64,000 nucleotides of DNA from Chrysogorgia sp. JL179-B06 (Eukaryota > Cnidaria > Anthozoa > Scleralcyonacea > Chrysogorgiidae). Positions within the stretch are counted from its first letter, which is position 1; each line of letters begins with the position of its first letter. The notes beneath the pieces were generated by a model, which saw only the letters and a program-made list of their open reading frames with translations, ran no database searches and was not told the DNA's origin. The translations under genes were made by a program, and so were the position numbers. The DNA lies in assembly GCA_035772405.1 (NCBI GenBank), contig JAYKKM010000224.1, positions 751,001 to 815,000 on the forward strand, written 5' to 3'. This document shows positions 36,924-48,084 of the stretch, one piece after another.

Positions 36924-39900
36924 GAAGATAAGCCAGATTGATGACCCCATGTGCAGATTGTGTGGTAAGGCCGCGGAGAGCCTTGCACATGTGTTAGCAG
37001 GGTGTTCAGCACTGGCACAAAACAAGTACCTCTCAAGACACAACGCAGCCTTAAAAATCCTCTTCTTCGAGATGCTGAAGGTGATGAAGCTAGCGAGTAC
37101 AGTTCCACCGTGGTACTCCCTAAAAGTACCTGGCCCAATGAACCTGAGGAGGCGCAAGCATTCTGCTATGTCTACTCGAGATCCTTTTCAATTTTGACGT
37201 CACTTAAGTGCAAGGAACGATAGACAAGCACTCAATGACGTCAAAATTGAAAAGAAAACCACCGCTGTACATCAATCTTGAGCCGTCGAACAAACTCGAA
37301 AATGGCGGTGTCCAGAAGCATAAAATACGAGAATGAAAACATTATTTCTCGAGTACAAGAGCAGATACCATAAAACTATTAGCATTTCTAAGCATACTTA
37401 AAGACCTTTTATTTCAACTAATTTATTTTTGGGTACAGCTCCCCTTTAATCCTACTGTAACTCTAATCCCCGCCAAATGCGTTGTCCTAACTGAGCCTTG
37501 CGTCTATCATGTACCAAGTCCATGCCTAAAATATTTTTAATAAAATTCATAAATTATTTTTTTAAATTCAGTAGAACAGAAGATATGAATTAAGAGGAAA
37601 AAATGACTTTAGAGTAATAAGTCCTAATACTGAGTATGGTAGAAATAGTGTAAGGTACAGAGGTCCATTGGTCAGAACACATTAGAAATGTAACTTCACT
37701 CGAACTGTTTAAGAAGAACCTTAAACAAGCTTCAAAGAAAATAGACTCGATTCAGTTAGAGAAGGAAGCGTGTAAAGTAAACTCTAAAAAATCTGAATTT
37801 CTATATTTTTAATCGTTTTTTATAATATAATAATAGTTAGACCTAAATGGCAGGTCCACACCAGCCTTTGGTTGCCTCAACTTGACCTGCCTTATCAATA
37901 AATTATGTATGTATATATGTATATATATGTATGTAACCCCCGCTTGATGTGCACTAAACCAAAATATTAAGGAATTGTCCTAATTTCTTTATAAAGTGTA
38001 TATTTCCATAGCTTGGCTCGGAACAAAAACAAGTTTGGAATGTGCTCTAAACGCAGCAACAATTGTACACATTTCGATTGGTCAAGCTCAATCAGAACCT
38101 AATTACTCTTAGTTTTCAGGAAGTTGATTTGTCTTAAACTTATGTTCTTTTGCCTACTTCTAGTTCTACCTTGAACAATGATAACCATGTCTCTGATGAT
38201 TCGTCATTAGGTAAAGTAAAGTCTGTACAACCCAAATTAGCTGTAGACTGTAGTGCTGTTCTAAAATTAGCTGTAATGTAGATAAGGCTGAGTTCCTGCA
38301 TGTCCAACCTTTCTTTGTTCAGGTTGGTTTAGGTGAATACCTCACGAGACAGGCAACTGATCGCAATCTTTCGATTCTATGACCCATCTAATATGAAGCA
38401 ATTTTTCTTTTTTAATTTATTCAAAATAAGGTTTTTACGGGGAGACTGAGAACAAATTGCAGATATCTAAGGAAAACGTATCTGCGTGTACTTTAGACCC
38501 GTTTCAGACGCCGAACCTATCATGAGCCGAACCCAATTCCAATGTATGTGCCGACCCAAATGAAATCAATAAAATCTCGCCTGTTGAATCAGTTCCCGTT
38601 TACACGATGCCTTAATTTGCATTTACTCGATACCAGCAGAAAAATTACATGAAAACAGCACAAAATGAACACATGGTCCTTATCGGTCCACGTATCACGT
38701 CCGCATGCATTCCAGTCAGAGCGTGTGTTTTTACTCACTTATTTTATAAATGGAGTTACATATAGATTTGGGCATTGTTCATATGTTTATAGTCTTGTTT
38801 CCGTTTTAGAATACATTCTGTTAGAAAATGTGGTTGGTCGTTACAAGCATCCTTGCATATTAGATTTAAAAATGGGCACTGAAAAACACAAAGACTATAA
38901 TACCATTAGCAAAGAAGAGGCAGACAGACGACAAGCTAGATGGGACCAAACTACGTCGAAGAGTCTCGGGGTAAGGGTTTGTGGCATGAAGGTAAGTTTG
39001 TGTAATCCAATTGTCAGGTATATCCGACCATCATAAGCCACCGGAAATTAGGATGGTCTTATTAGCACTTAATCTACGCCATTCTTTACAACACAGACAA
39101 TCAGTGAGTTTACTGTAGCTAAATTAAACCCTTATTAACCAAGACATCATGACAAGACAGTACAAAGACATTTCCTCTTCTGAAACCGCCATACGCTTAG
39201 TGGTTGAATACTTTATTAACATCTTAGAAATAAATGGTTCACAAAACAGTATTGCATCAAGCTAGCGCCCCGACAAACCTCTCTCAACTATCAACAATCC
39301 ATGTACAAAAGGATTTGTTTGACCTTACTGTATGTTGAGGGGGTATCTGAAAATATCGCTAGAAGTTTAAAAACACAGGACATCAAGGTAACGTGTATGC
39401 CAATCCAAAATGTTCAATCCAAAGTGGTCAGTAAAATAATGGTTTTAGATAAGAATCTATTTGTGATAAGAAATCGACACATTGATCAGACCACCACCCG
39501 ATTTATCGGTGGAAGTTAACAGCCTTGATTGTCTCAAGGGAGGGATGCTGGGAAACTCAGTAATTCTCCTTGCTGATACTCAACTAGGTGCTCGCTGTGG
39601 CGTTGAGATCACAATGACTTAGCCCAGACTGGCTCCCTGTCATAAGTATAACATTATAGCCAACCATTAGCAGTTCTATTATTATAATGATTAATGAACA
39701 CCTCTATATACTGTACAAGGGTGCCATTGTTGTCCAGTTTTTAGCTGAATAAGGCTCGGGTCAATCTCTTCCTCGAATTGACTATATACCCTAATTGTAA
39801 ATGCGTGGCAAATTGACTGTATAACTTTCAGAAAAAGGGTCTGAGACTCGTGATGTCATCTGTCTTTAGCGCAAGTCGGTTTGGCCTTTTTTGAGTCAGT

Positions 39901-41435
39901 TCGTGCGAGATGTTTGTCTGAAGAAAATTTGCAAATGTGTGTCGGTTTAGTGTGCGGAATTTGGGTTTCGCTCGCTAAAGAACGAGCAATTCCACTGCAT
40001 TGAACAGTTTTCGCGTGGAAGATGTATTAGGCATGCTACGCACTGAATATTCTATATCTTCCCATCCGCCATTTTGGATTTTCTTTGCGTTGGCTTATAG
40101 TGGGGATTTGCTATGACCCGGGCGATGATGGAGGATGAGTATGAAATATTGTTGGTCAGCAGTCATTAACTGGATAACATCAAGGGAATCGAGGTGGGGT
40201 TTAGTAAGACACTTAAGGCGGGGGTTAGGGTTAGAAAACTCAGGGGGGGTTAGGGTTAGGATCTAAGTTGTTTTGTGGTTAGCGGTTATTTTCATGGTTA
40301 AGTGACAACATTCTGACGATTGTATACCTTGTTGGCTTGTTTCCCTTGATGTTAACCAGTTAATGTGACTGCTGACCAACATAATTTCATGCTCATCCTC
40401 GATCATCGCCCGGGTTATAGCAAACCCCCTTATAGTGTCGATTATCAAGTTGACCAATTAGATTCAGTATTCAGATCTGGGTATACAGATGACGTCAACT
40501 GTGTGGAATTTCCCGGATCGAGTATCAGACCCTCTCTCAGACGGGTGAATTAAGCTCGCGCGCCTGAGAGAGGGTATGATCTTCTCAGGCTAGGTTCAAA
40601 CTCACTCAACCCTAGTCACCCAATCAAACCCACCTAAACTCACCCAATCTTGATACATTAAATTTGCCACAGATTTATAATTGGTGTGTAAAGTCAATTT
40701 TAGGAAGAAGTTGAATTGAGAAGGCCATAGTATTTTAACCGAAATATCCTGTAATAAGTTTAAGCCGGAGTCAACAATATATTTATTACATATACATTAA
40801 CCTTCTATATGCCTGTCACTGGTCACACTGATTGGTTACGTGGGAAGAAAGCGGTTAGGTAGTCATTGGTTTCTTTGTAATGGATAAACTTGTTCATTTA
40901 AGTATAGGTGGCGACCCTTATTCCATCCATTTCTTGGTTTTGTTCACGGGACGATTTCCTTTTTTAGGTATACCGTGTCAACAAAAGCAATTTCTTTGTC
41001 ATGACTGGTGGTCGTGACTTGTCAGTTGAAGGTTTTAGGAATGCCATCAAGATGTTTCTATATAATGGTGAACGATCTCGACTTGATGTCATCGAACCCT
41101 ACCTGAAACAACTTGGCGAGCTTTTGAGTGTCATTCAAGACCAATCTTCATATCGATTTTACAACACTTCGTTGTTGCTTATTTACGAAGGTGAACAGTG
41201 CGAAAAGACAGAGCAAAATCTTGGACATGATGACTGTTTGATTACAGTGAAAGACTCCCACGCGAACGTCTGTGTCCGAATGATTGATTTCGCTCATGCC
41301 CATTATAACAATCAGAATACTAGTCCTGAGTTGAGCCATGTTCCTGACCAGGGCTACCTGTTCGGCCTTAGATCAGTAATTCGTATTTTGAAAGAAACTT
41401 TAGTAGAACTCCAAGTGGAACAACCGTCGTCATGA
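30347..41435 (+). CDS. IP6K: Inositol hexakisphosphate kinase, five exons (host gene)
   Basis: Exons 30347-30530, 35874-36075, 38164-38210, 38810-38991 and 40968-41435 join in phase with GT-AG introns to give about 360 residues. Exon 1 has [11 protein letters not shown] and VCKPL. Exon 4 has the inositol-polyphosphate kinase signature PCILDLKMG and LGVRVCGMK. Exon 5 has [16 protein letters not shown], the catalytic-site RMIDFAH and [13 protein letters not shown]. The enzyme phosphorylates InsP6 to the pyrophosphate 5-InsP7. The 47-bp exon 3 is supported by phase and splice sites, not by strong conservation. The protein is short compared with vertebrate forms. The introns hold several transposons. 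Confidence 0.9.
31297..31404. repeat. 108-bp palindromic foldback element in intron 1
   Basis: Arms GTACAGGGCGATTCTCCCGT and complement, with inner arms ATTGCTATTCCTT. No coding capacity. Confidence 0.7.
32017..32098. repeat. Phased AAGATCTT palindrome array
   Basis: AAGATCTT at 32017 and 32027, then at 32061, 32071, 32081 and 32091, each step exactly 10 bp within the two clusters. It lies in the first kinase intron. Confidence 0.75.
33524..34211 (-). mobile_element. PIF/Harbinger derivative, 688 bp
   Basis: Inverted ends AGGTCGGGTGACACGTGCG with TTA duplicated on both sides (33521-33523 and 34212-34214), as in Harbinger elements. The leftward frame 33763-34074 starts [18 protein letters not shown] and reads RPWLLERN and FEKFMRMD, the N-terminal part of a Harbinger transposase. 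The catalytic domain is absent. It lies within kinase intron 1. Confidence 0.75.
35186..35460 (+). pseudogene. HIRAN-like domain fragment with frameshift
   Basis: Reads [15 protein letters not shown], then, after a shift near 35230, [18 protein letters not shown] and a [14 protein letters not shown] strand. This resembles HIRAN domains (DPNAIAV...VGHLP). It lies in the first kinase intron and is probably a relic or inserted gene copy. Confidence 0.35.
36878..36921. repeat. (AAT)n microsatellite
   Basis: About 14 AAT units, directly next to a non-LTR element tail; consistent with a retrotransposon 3' tail. Confidence 0.85.
36940..37190 (+). pseudogene. Non-LTR retrotransposon C-terminal relic
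   Basis: Translates as [18 protein letters not shown], the zinc-knuckle-like end of many LINE reverse transcriptase proteins, followed by [11 protein letters not shown] and VPPWYS. Truncated on both sides, in kinase intron 2. Confidence 0.6.
37200..38163. other. Kinase intron 2, remainder
   Basis: AT-rich DNA with TATG repeats near 37905-37935. No further gene or clear element. Confidence 0.5.
39301..39519 (+). pseudogene. Possible retroelement fragment in the last kinase intron
   Basis: A 72-codon frame reading [20 protein letters not shown], a pattern like the region after reverse transcriptase in Penelope-type elements. Too short to be sure. The rest of intron 4 (38992-40967) shows GGGTTAGG-type short repeats near 40205-40262 and no gene. 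Confidence 0.3.
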
Positions 41436-41654
41436 AATTGCAATGAATTAACGTATAATTCATTCAGCAAACAAGCTCTGGTATAAAATTAATTTATAGG
41501 TGTGTAATTTTCTAATGTTTTTAAAGAGGTGTAGAATATACAATTTAGGAATGTAGAATATACAAATTAGGAATGTATAGAATATACAAATAGGGTTTTG
41601 TAGTTCTCTAAAGTTAAATTTTCCTTTAAAGCACAAACAATTCTCAATCGTGAG

Positions 41655-41810
41655 ATAATATACAATTATTGGACGAGGTTGAGCAAAATATCGTGATTTA
41701 TCAGTGGCGAGCAGATAAATTATTTGCCGATGCCGAAGGCAGAGGCAAATAATTGATCTGCGAGCCACTGATAAATCACGATATTTTGCGATAGCCGAGT
41801 TCAATAATTG
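41655..41810. repeat. Palindromic foldback element
   Basis: Arms CAATTATTGGAC...GCAAAATATCGTGATTTATC and complement around GCCGATGCCGAAGGC. Located about 220 bp after the kinase stop codon. Confidence 0.7.
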
Positions 41811-42418
41811 TTTTATCATTCACCGTCGCAAGTTTAACTTTAGACGTCAATAGCTCAGCTTCACTCAATCCTTTTTCTTGTAAATACCCTCGAAATAGGT
41901 TTAAAGCAACTTTGGTTGCCTTTTTTGTGTTTTCGGCGTCCTTTTCCTCAAGTAAAGACGAGAAATCGCTTTTTCAATTCAAGCTGACGAATCATTTTCC
42001 ATGTGCGCATGCTCAATAAAGTATTTGCACCAGTTATTTGCAGCTGAATCGATATTTGCACGCAGTTATTTGCAGGTAAATCAACCAATCAAAACAGTAG
42101 AAATATTAAAGTGAATGATAATACAATTTCACCTGCTCGTTTGCCGCCAGAAAAAAACAATTCGCTGCAAACAATTTCGTAGCAAACAATTTCGTTAGCG
42201 AAATTGTGCTTTCCAGTTTGCCAATTGTCTACTGTCTACGTCGTTTGTATTGAGTTAGCTCGTGGGAAGTACAGTACAGCGTCTGAATGTCATAAGATGC
42301 CCAGAATCTGATCTCCGGTTATATGCGAAGCTGATGACTGCTCATTCGTAAAGGCTATTTCAGATACAGTGGAGCACCTCGCCGCTGAGTAAGAATGGGA
42401 CCGAGTAAGAATACCTTA

Positions 42419-42790
42419 AGGTGGCTCGATAGTCCAAATCACGAGAAATTGCATTTTACCCCATAAAACGTTTTGTAATGCAGATATGAGCTCTATTTTG
42501 GTTCATTGCATAGCTCTAGCGGTGGTCTTGATTATTGAAACGTTATAACACTTGTAGCATTTGTATATCTAGAGAAATTGTGTTTAAGCGGCAGATTGCA
42601 CGCAAATTAGTTTTCTGGATTTATTGGAACGATCTCTCCACTCAGGTAAACTTTGAGTGTATAAAACTTTTCAGTAAACAAGACCACCACTAGAACTATG
42701 CAATGAACCACGATGAAGCTCAGATCTGCATTACAAACATTTTTATGCGAAAAAATGAAATTTCTCGTGATTTAGACTATCGAGCCACCT
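42419..42790. repeat. 372-bp foldback element with about 118-bp arms
   Basis: Arms begin AGGTGGCTCGATAGTC and include TCACGAGAAATT and TTCATTGCATAG. Noncoding. Confidence 0.75.
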
Positions 42791-44782
42791 AAAGTAGGGA
42801 GGGGGAGGGAACGGCCCCACATGAAGAACTGTCAAAAACAACCAATCAGCGACTAGCGGGCTTTCCTCAATGATTAAAACATTTCACTTCGTGGCCGAAT
42901 CGTGAAATATCCATGTCTGAAACTCCGTAAAAAGCTTGACTGCATCTGCTGGCCATTTATTTTGAACATTTATTTTGAACATTTATTCAAGCAATCGTGT
43001 AGACATGGAAGCACAGAGTTGATTCTGGCTGAGACTTGTGAACCAATCGGCTTTGCATTACTACGCAGTGAAACCTTCTCCGAGCGGGTTTGTCGGTCAG
43101 ACCAAGAGACAGCAATGTTCCGCCAACCGATAACATTATAATACCCCTGATAGAATGAGAAGCGACATCTCACTACCGAACACAGAAACTATCACTTATA
43201 TACGTCTAGCGGTAAGTCTCTTTATTCTGAAACGTCGAAGGAATTCTCCGAAGGCCCAGAGAGCACTGTTGAAAAAGACAAAGACAAGGTAGAAATTATA
43301 ATAGCTGCTTCCCCTGCCGACTGATAATCACGCGCTCGCACGAACGTCTGGTAAATCTACTAAATCCATAATCAAACTCTTGCCAAAACCCGTTGGTAAT
43401 ACCATCAAAACATCTTTTCCTGCCAGCAGCTCCCTAGTTGCAACTTTTTGTTCCTGTTTTAATTTAAAGCTACGACCAGCAACGAACTGAAGATCGGTTA
43501 AAGCTTTCGAAAGAAAATAATCTCAAGTCGCCATTTTTAAATGTTTATTTCCTGACAGGAAATCCCCTGAATACTAATGATAAGTTAGCCAATCAGAATT
43601 TGGCGTCCTCTGGTATCCCTAAGCCCACTTTTTTATTTTTTGTTCTTTTTTCGTCTTCGTTCTTTTCTCTTTGCTTTTTTATGGTTAAGGATAGTATTAA
43701 AAAGGTTATATTTGGATTACCGATCATTACTCAGTTCCAGTCGTTACTGGCGGAGAGGTGTTCCCACTCATCTCTAAATAAAGACTGGATCGAGCAATTA
43801 TTTAGATGAAGCCGGGAATATTTCGTGGCGGCCATCTTGAATGGACCACGTAATATAGTTTTACTGTATAGGCGATGCAATTTTCCCTTTCGTAAACGAT
43901 CGTTACCATCCCGAAGCGTCGGTACCCAGCATTCTATGAGAGATGAGATGGTAAGCGGAGTGAAATTCCTCGTGGTCCCAAGGTTCCCGCATACTTTGTT
44001 TGCTGCGGTGACATGTTCGTGAAATTCCAAATATGTGAATATTTAGTATATCATGCAGAAGAAATTATACATGGCAAACTGTCAATCCGGACCAGTAAAT
44101 TCGATTTTGTGATCGATAGTCACAACGTATATGTATAGATACTTTCCAAAAGGCAAGCGACGTTATTCGGGATTTTGAAATATCAATCGCGACAACGTAT
44201 GCTGCGAGGTTTCAAAATATATTTGTGGACTGACAAAATATATTTGTCGACTGAAACTATTATATTAACTTGGGCTAACTTGGGCTACTTTTACTAAGGA
44301 CATGGCGCGCATATTGCCTGCGGAGATGGGTATGCATTGGTGCTCACTTGTCTTATAATTTCTGTAATCAGGCACTGAAGGCATTGTGCAGCGCTCGTTT
44401 AAAGTGGGAACCTTTTAGAAGCAAGTTGGGCTAGAAATGAGGACGAAGAAAAATCAGACGAAATTTAATGTAAACACTAAACACGGCCGAATGCTATTTT
44501 TTCTAATATATGTTCGATTGAAGGTCTTCGTGTGTCAAAATTTATATAAAAAACAACGGCAAGGTATACGAAACATATCTGTTACGAAATTACATCGGTT
44601 TAATGGACATAAAAGCATTAAATCTTCGGGATCTTGAAGCCATGTCCTTTGATTTTAGAGACGAGTCTCGCTTTAATCGCTAATACGCATTTTCTCATAT
44701 AACATCTGATCTTCACATTTAAGTAGACGAAACCTACAGCGTTGGATTCGCCAGATTCAAGTGATCATTTCGATATAGAATT
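42791..44782. other. Intergenic DNA, no gene seen
   Basis: Several short frames but none with a recognisable domain. The stretch 43870-44000 (CGTAAACGATCGT, CCTCGTGGTCCCAAGG) recurs inverted near 46095-46180, so parts are dispersed repeats. Confidence 0.45.
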
Positions 44783-45543
44783 GATTTAAAGTGTTTATGA
44801 AACGAAAATTGAGATGACATTTTTATTGATTTATTTGAAAGAGCTCCTCAAACGATAAAGAATGGCGTTTGTAGTTCTTTCATACCTAGTATGACCTATG
44901 ACGTCACTAGTTGTACCCACCATTATGACGAATCAGAAAATGAAGCATATCTTCAAAACTATTGAACAAAATTCCTTGCAACTTTGCACAAGTATACAGG
45001 TCACTAAACTGAATAACCCACGTAAACTTTATCGTTGCCATGGTAACAGATTAGTTCCCAGACTCCTTTATTCCTCTCATAAACTTGTTTATATTCTGCC
45101 TTTTCTAAACCAATATTTATAACTGTTGATCAGTGAGGGATATTTTCAATAGTATTGCCAACAAAATTTCGAGTCAAAATCTGTTTAGGGCATAGTGGAA
45201 AATAGAAATTTTTTGCTGTAGGATGAAAGGTCTGGGAACTAATATATATTGCTATAGTAATGATAAAGGTGACGTGGGGATATTCAATTTAGTGACCTAT
45301 ATACTTGTGCAAAGTTTCAAGGAATTTTGTTCAATAGTTTTGTAGATATGCTTCATTTTCTGATTCATCATAATGGTGGGTACAACTAGTGATGTCATAG
45401 GTCATATTACACAATCTTGAATAACTCGAGAACGAGATAAGATATTAAAGAACTACAAACGCCATTCTTTATCATTTGAGGAGTTCTCTCAAATAAATCA
45501 ATAAAAAGTCACCTCAATTTTCGTTTCATAAACACTTTAAATC
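44783..45543. repeat. 761-bp foldback element with long inverted arms
   Basis: Ends GATTTAAAGTGTTTATGAAACG and complement. Arms of roughly 240-300 bp also contain AAAATGAAGCATATCTTC. Noncoding; possibly a Foldback or MITE family. Confidence 0.75.
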
Positions 45544-46525
45544 GGACAAAAAAACACAACATTTCATGATTAATATTACGGAGTTTCACGGGATAAATGT
45601 CAACACAGTATAATATTATTTCTCTGTCCTTTCCGTCTTCATGATTGATCATTGGTCTCTCATCTGTGTTTCTCTCATCTTGGAGAGAATCTTTGCAATG
45701 GTTTACGGGTTTACAGGTCTCGGTAAACTTTTCCAACAGCGATTCATTGCCAACAAGAGCATATTGCTTGCAGAGGTGAGTATGGGTATGCAATGGCCCC
45801 CAATCCGGCCACATGACTTGGCTTTACAAGCTGAGGCAAGGGTGAAGACCCTGGGTACGAGTTATTGCGCAATTTTGCACAATTCTGGAACCCCAAAACT
45901 AATACTAATGAAGCCCTTTTTAAGACTTGGGCTTACCATAGGTAGCCCAAATAATAAGTGATAAAACGTGTTGTGCTGCGTAGGCAGCGTAGAAATACAA
46001 ATCAAAATGTATAAAAAGGTTGGTGTACTGCCGAAATAGCGTATAAGTTGTCTAACGTTTCGAGCGAAGGTTGAGAAATAAAGTGTGCGGGAACCTTGGG
46101 AACACGAGGAATTTCACTCCGCTTACCCGACATTCTATGAGAGCTGGGATGGTTACGACCGTTTACGAAAGGGAAAATTGCGTAGGCGACATAGACTATC
46201 TGTTTTTTATCTTTTAAGATGGTAAAATGAATCAGTTGTCAAAGGTTTTCCCGTAATTTAAAACATAAACTACATTGCAATAATAATGAAGCCGGGATTA
46301 GCGCGTTTATATAAAAAACTCATTAATAATTCATGAACCAAAATCGACACCGTGACGGACAACTCGATATGTGATCTTATATCACCATTGGTTCAGTTTC
46401 CTTTGTTCTCTAGTGGCCATTATATCTGATATCAACCTCATAAAATTATTCATGAGGTTGATAACTACTTATCAACCTCATAAATACTAAACTTCACCAA
46501 TGGTGATATAAGGCGGTTATATACC

Positions 46526-46618
46526 TTAGACCTCGGTGTTTAAGCGATATATCAACCCTCGGGCTTCGCCCTCGGGTTGATATATCGCTTAAACACCTCG
46601 GTCACGGTATATAACCTA
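46526..46618. repeat. Palindrome CGGTGTTTAAGCGATATATC
   Basis: Near-perfect arms around GGGCTTCGCCC. A related CACCATTGGTGATATA palindrome lies just upstream (46380-46515). Confidence 0.7.
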
Positions 46619-46676
46619 TACTTAATTAGCATAGGATTTTGACGATTTCAACCTCAAATTTCTTTGTAAATCTGAC

Positions 46677-46842
46677 CACTCTCCTCCGCAGAGGCTTCTT
46701 GCGCTTTTGTTTGTAGTAATAATGTAAAGTATGTAATATACTATAGATGGGCTATTCGCTTGTATTAGGCTCACAGGGTTGCTGCCCAAATTATTTGCCC
46801 GAACTCTAAAAAAAGCGCAAGAAGCCTCTGCGGAGGAGAGTG
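46677..46842. repeat. 166-bp MITE
   Basis: Perfect 32-bp inverted ends (CACTCTCCTCCGCAGAGGC...) enclosing AT-rich noncoding DNA. Confidence 0.8.
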
Positions 46843-47785
46843 AAATCTGACTTGTTTGAGTTTTTGACGCCATATAAAAGCCTCCAATTCGGACTGGACC
46901 AGATTTCAAGTCCTTGTAATAGTCCTTTAAGCGGTTGCTATTAATAGCTCAAAATGCGGACGAACAAACCAAATTTGACTCACAAATGTTGCAAATGAGC
47001 TATTTTCTTTTGTTATGGCCGCAATAATTATGGGTAAATGCGGATAAACATGGGTACAGACGTCATCTCGACAAAGTGCTCGGCTTCGCCTCGGACTCCA
47101 ACTAATTGCGCGGACTTGAAATCCGGTCCAGTCCTCATTGTCGGCTTTTATATATTACGTAAAAAATAAACATTTTTGTTTAGTTGGTTAATTATTAACA
47201 AAACCCTTAGTCCTCTATTCCAGGGACACCTCCATTAATTAACTTTTCTCTGTCCCGAGCGTGTCCCCTCAATGGAGGTTCGGCCGCATCTTTATGCATG
47301 TTATGGACTCATTATAGAGTAGTGTTAATGTAATGTTAATGTAAGTGAATGACTCGCATTAAGTACACAGCGTTAAGCCACAGCGTTAAGTACCCAACGC
47401 GCGACAAACGACTTTCTGGCGTTGCCGCACATAAAATAAACGTGAGCATTTTGCTTATTCGCGACAAAAGAAGGTAAACTATTGTGACTTGGAAATGTTG
47501 CTTGTCGAAATCCGGTACTGATCCAACCACTATAAATCCACTGTAAACCAAAAAAATAAGTGCAACCTGTCCTCATTTCACGTTATCCCGTTCTTTAAAT
47601 AAATCTATCTGTCAATATTCAACAATTAATCGTGGTATTATCTCAGATTTTTATCCTCCAAAGCAGTCCCTTGTCAATAATCGCCGTTTGTTTGTGTTAG
47701 ATTTCTTCTGGTGCTCTCGGCTGGCTTCGAAAGTTCGTCAAAATGAACTTATTTACTTACGATTCCGTTATTATCCACATTTTTA
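46843..47785. other. Intergenic DNA, no gene seen
   Basis: No conserved frames. A GACTTGAAATC(T/C)GGTCCAGTC-type repeat appears inverted at 46892-46918 and 47112-47135. Confidence 0.45.
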
Positions 47786-47956
47786 ATAATAATAATAATA
47801 CTTTATTAAATTCTTTAAAATTTCCCAATTACTGAAGCAAATTGTGAAGGTTACGGTAAAAATGTTAAAATCCCCGCATAGTCCCTATGGTCAATTGAAA
47901 CTACGGACCCCTGAGCCCCGCATAAACCTTTCTCTGCCATCTGAGTTCCTGCAGTG

Positions 47957-48030
47957 CATGGCTCAATGGTTAGAGCGTCTGTCTAGCATTCAGAAGGTTA
48001 CGGGTTCGAGTCCTGTCTGGTGCTCAGAGT
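47957..48030 (+). repeat. tRNA-derived SINE head
   Basis: GGCTCAATGGTTAGAGCGTC (A box) and GGTTCGAGTCC (B box) are spaced as in a tRNA gene, ending GGTGCTCAGAG. The acceptor stem does not pair convincingly, so I call it a SINE rather than a functional tRNA. It lies inside the 3' region of a leftward LINE. Confidence 0.6.
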
Positions 48031-48084
48031 TTTTCTGAGTATTGATAACTTAACACAGCTTGCACAGCAAAATAATTAAGAGCT

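Noticed and set aside
43731..44030. 99-codon leftward frame
   Set aside because: No domain, and part of its sequence recurs inverted near 46.1 kb in broken form, indicating a dispersed noncoding repeat.
47957..48030. Functional tRNA gene
   Set aside because: A and B boxes are present but the acceptor stem does not pair well and it lies in LINE sequence; better read as a SINE head.
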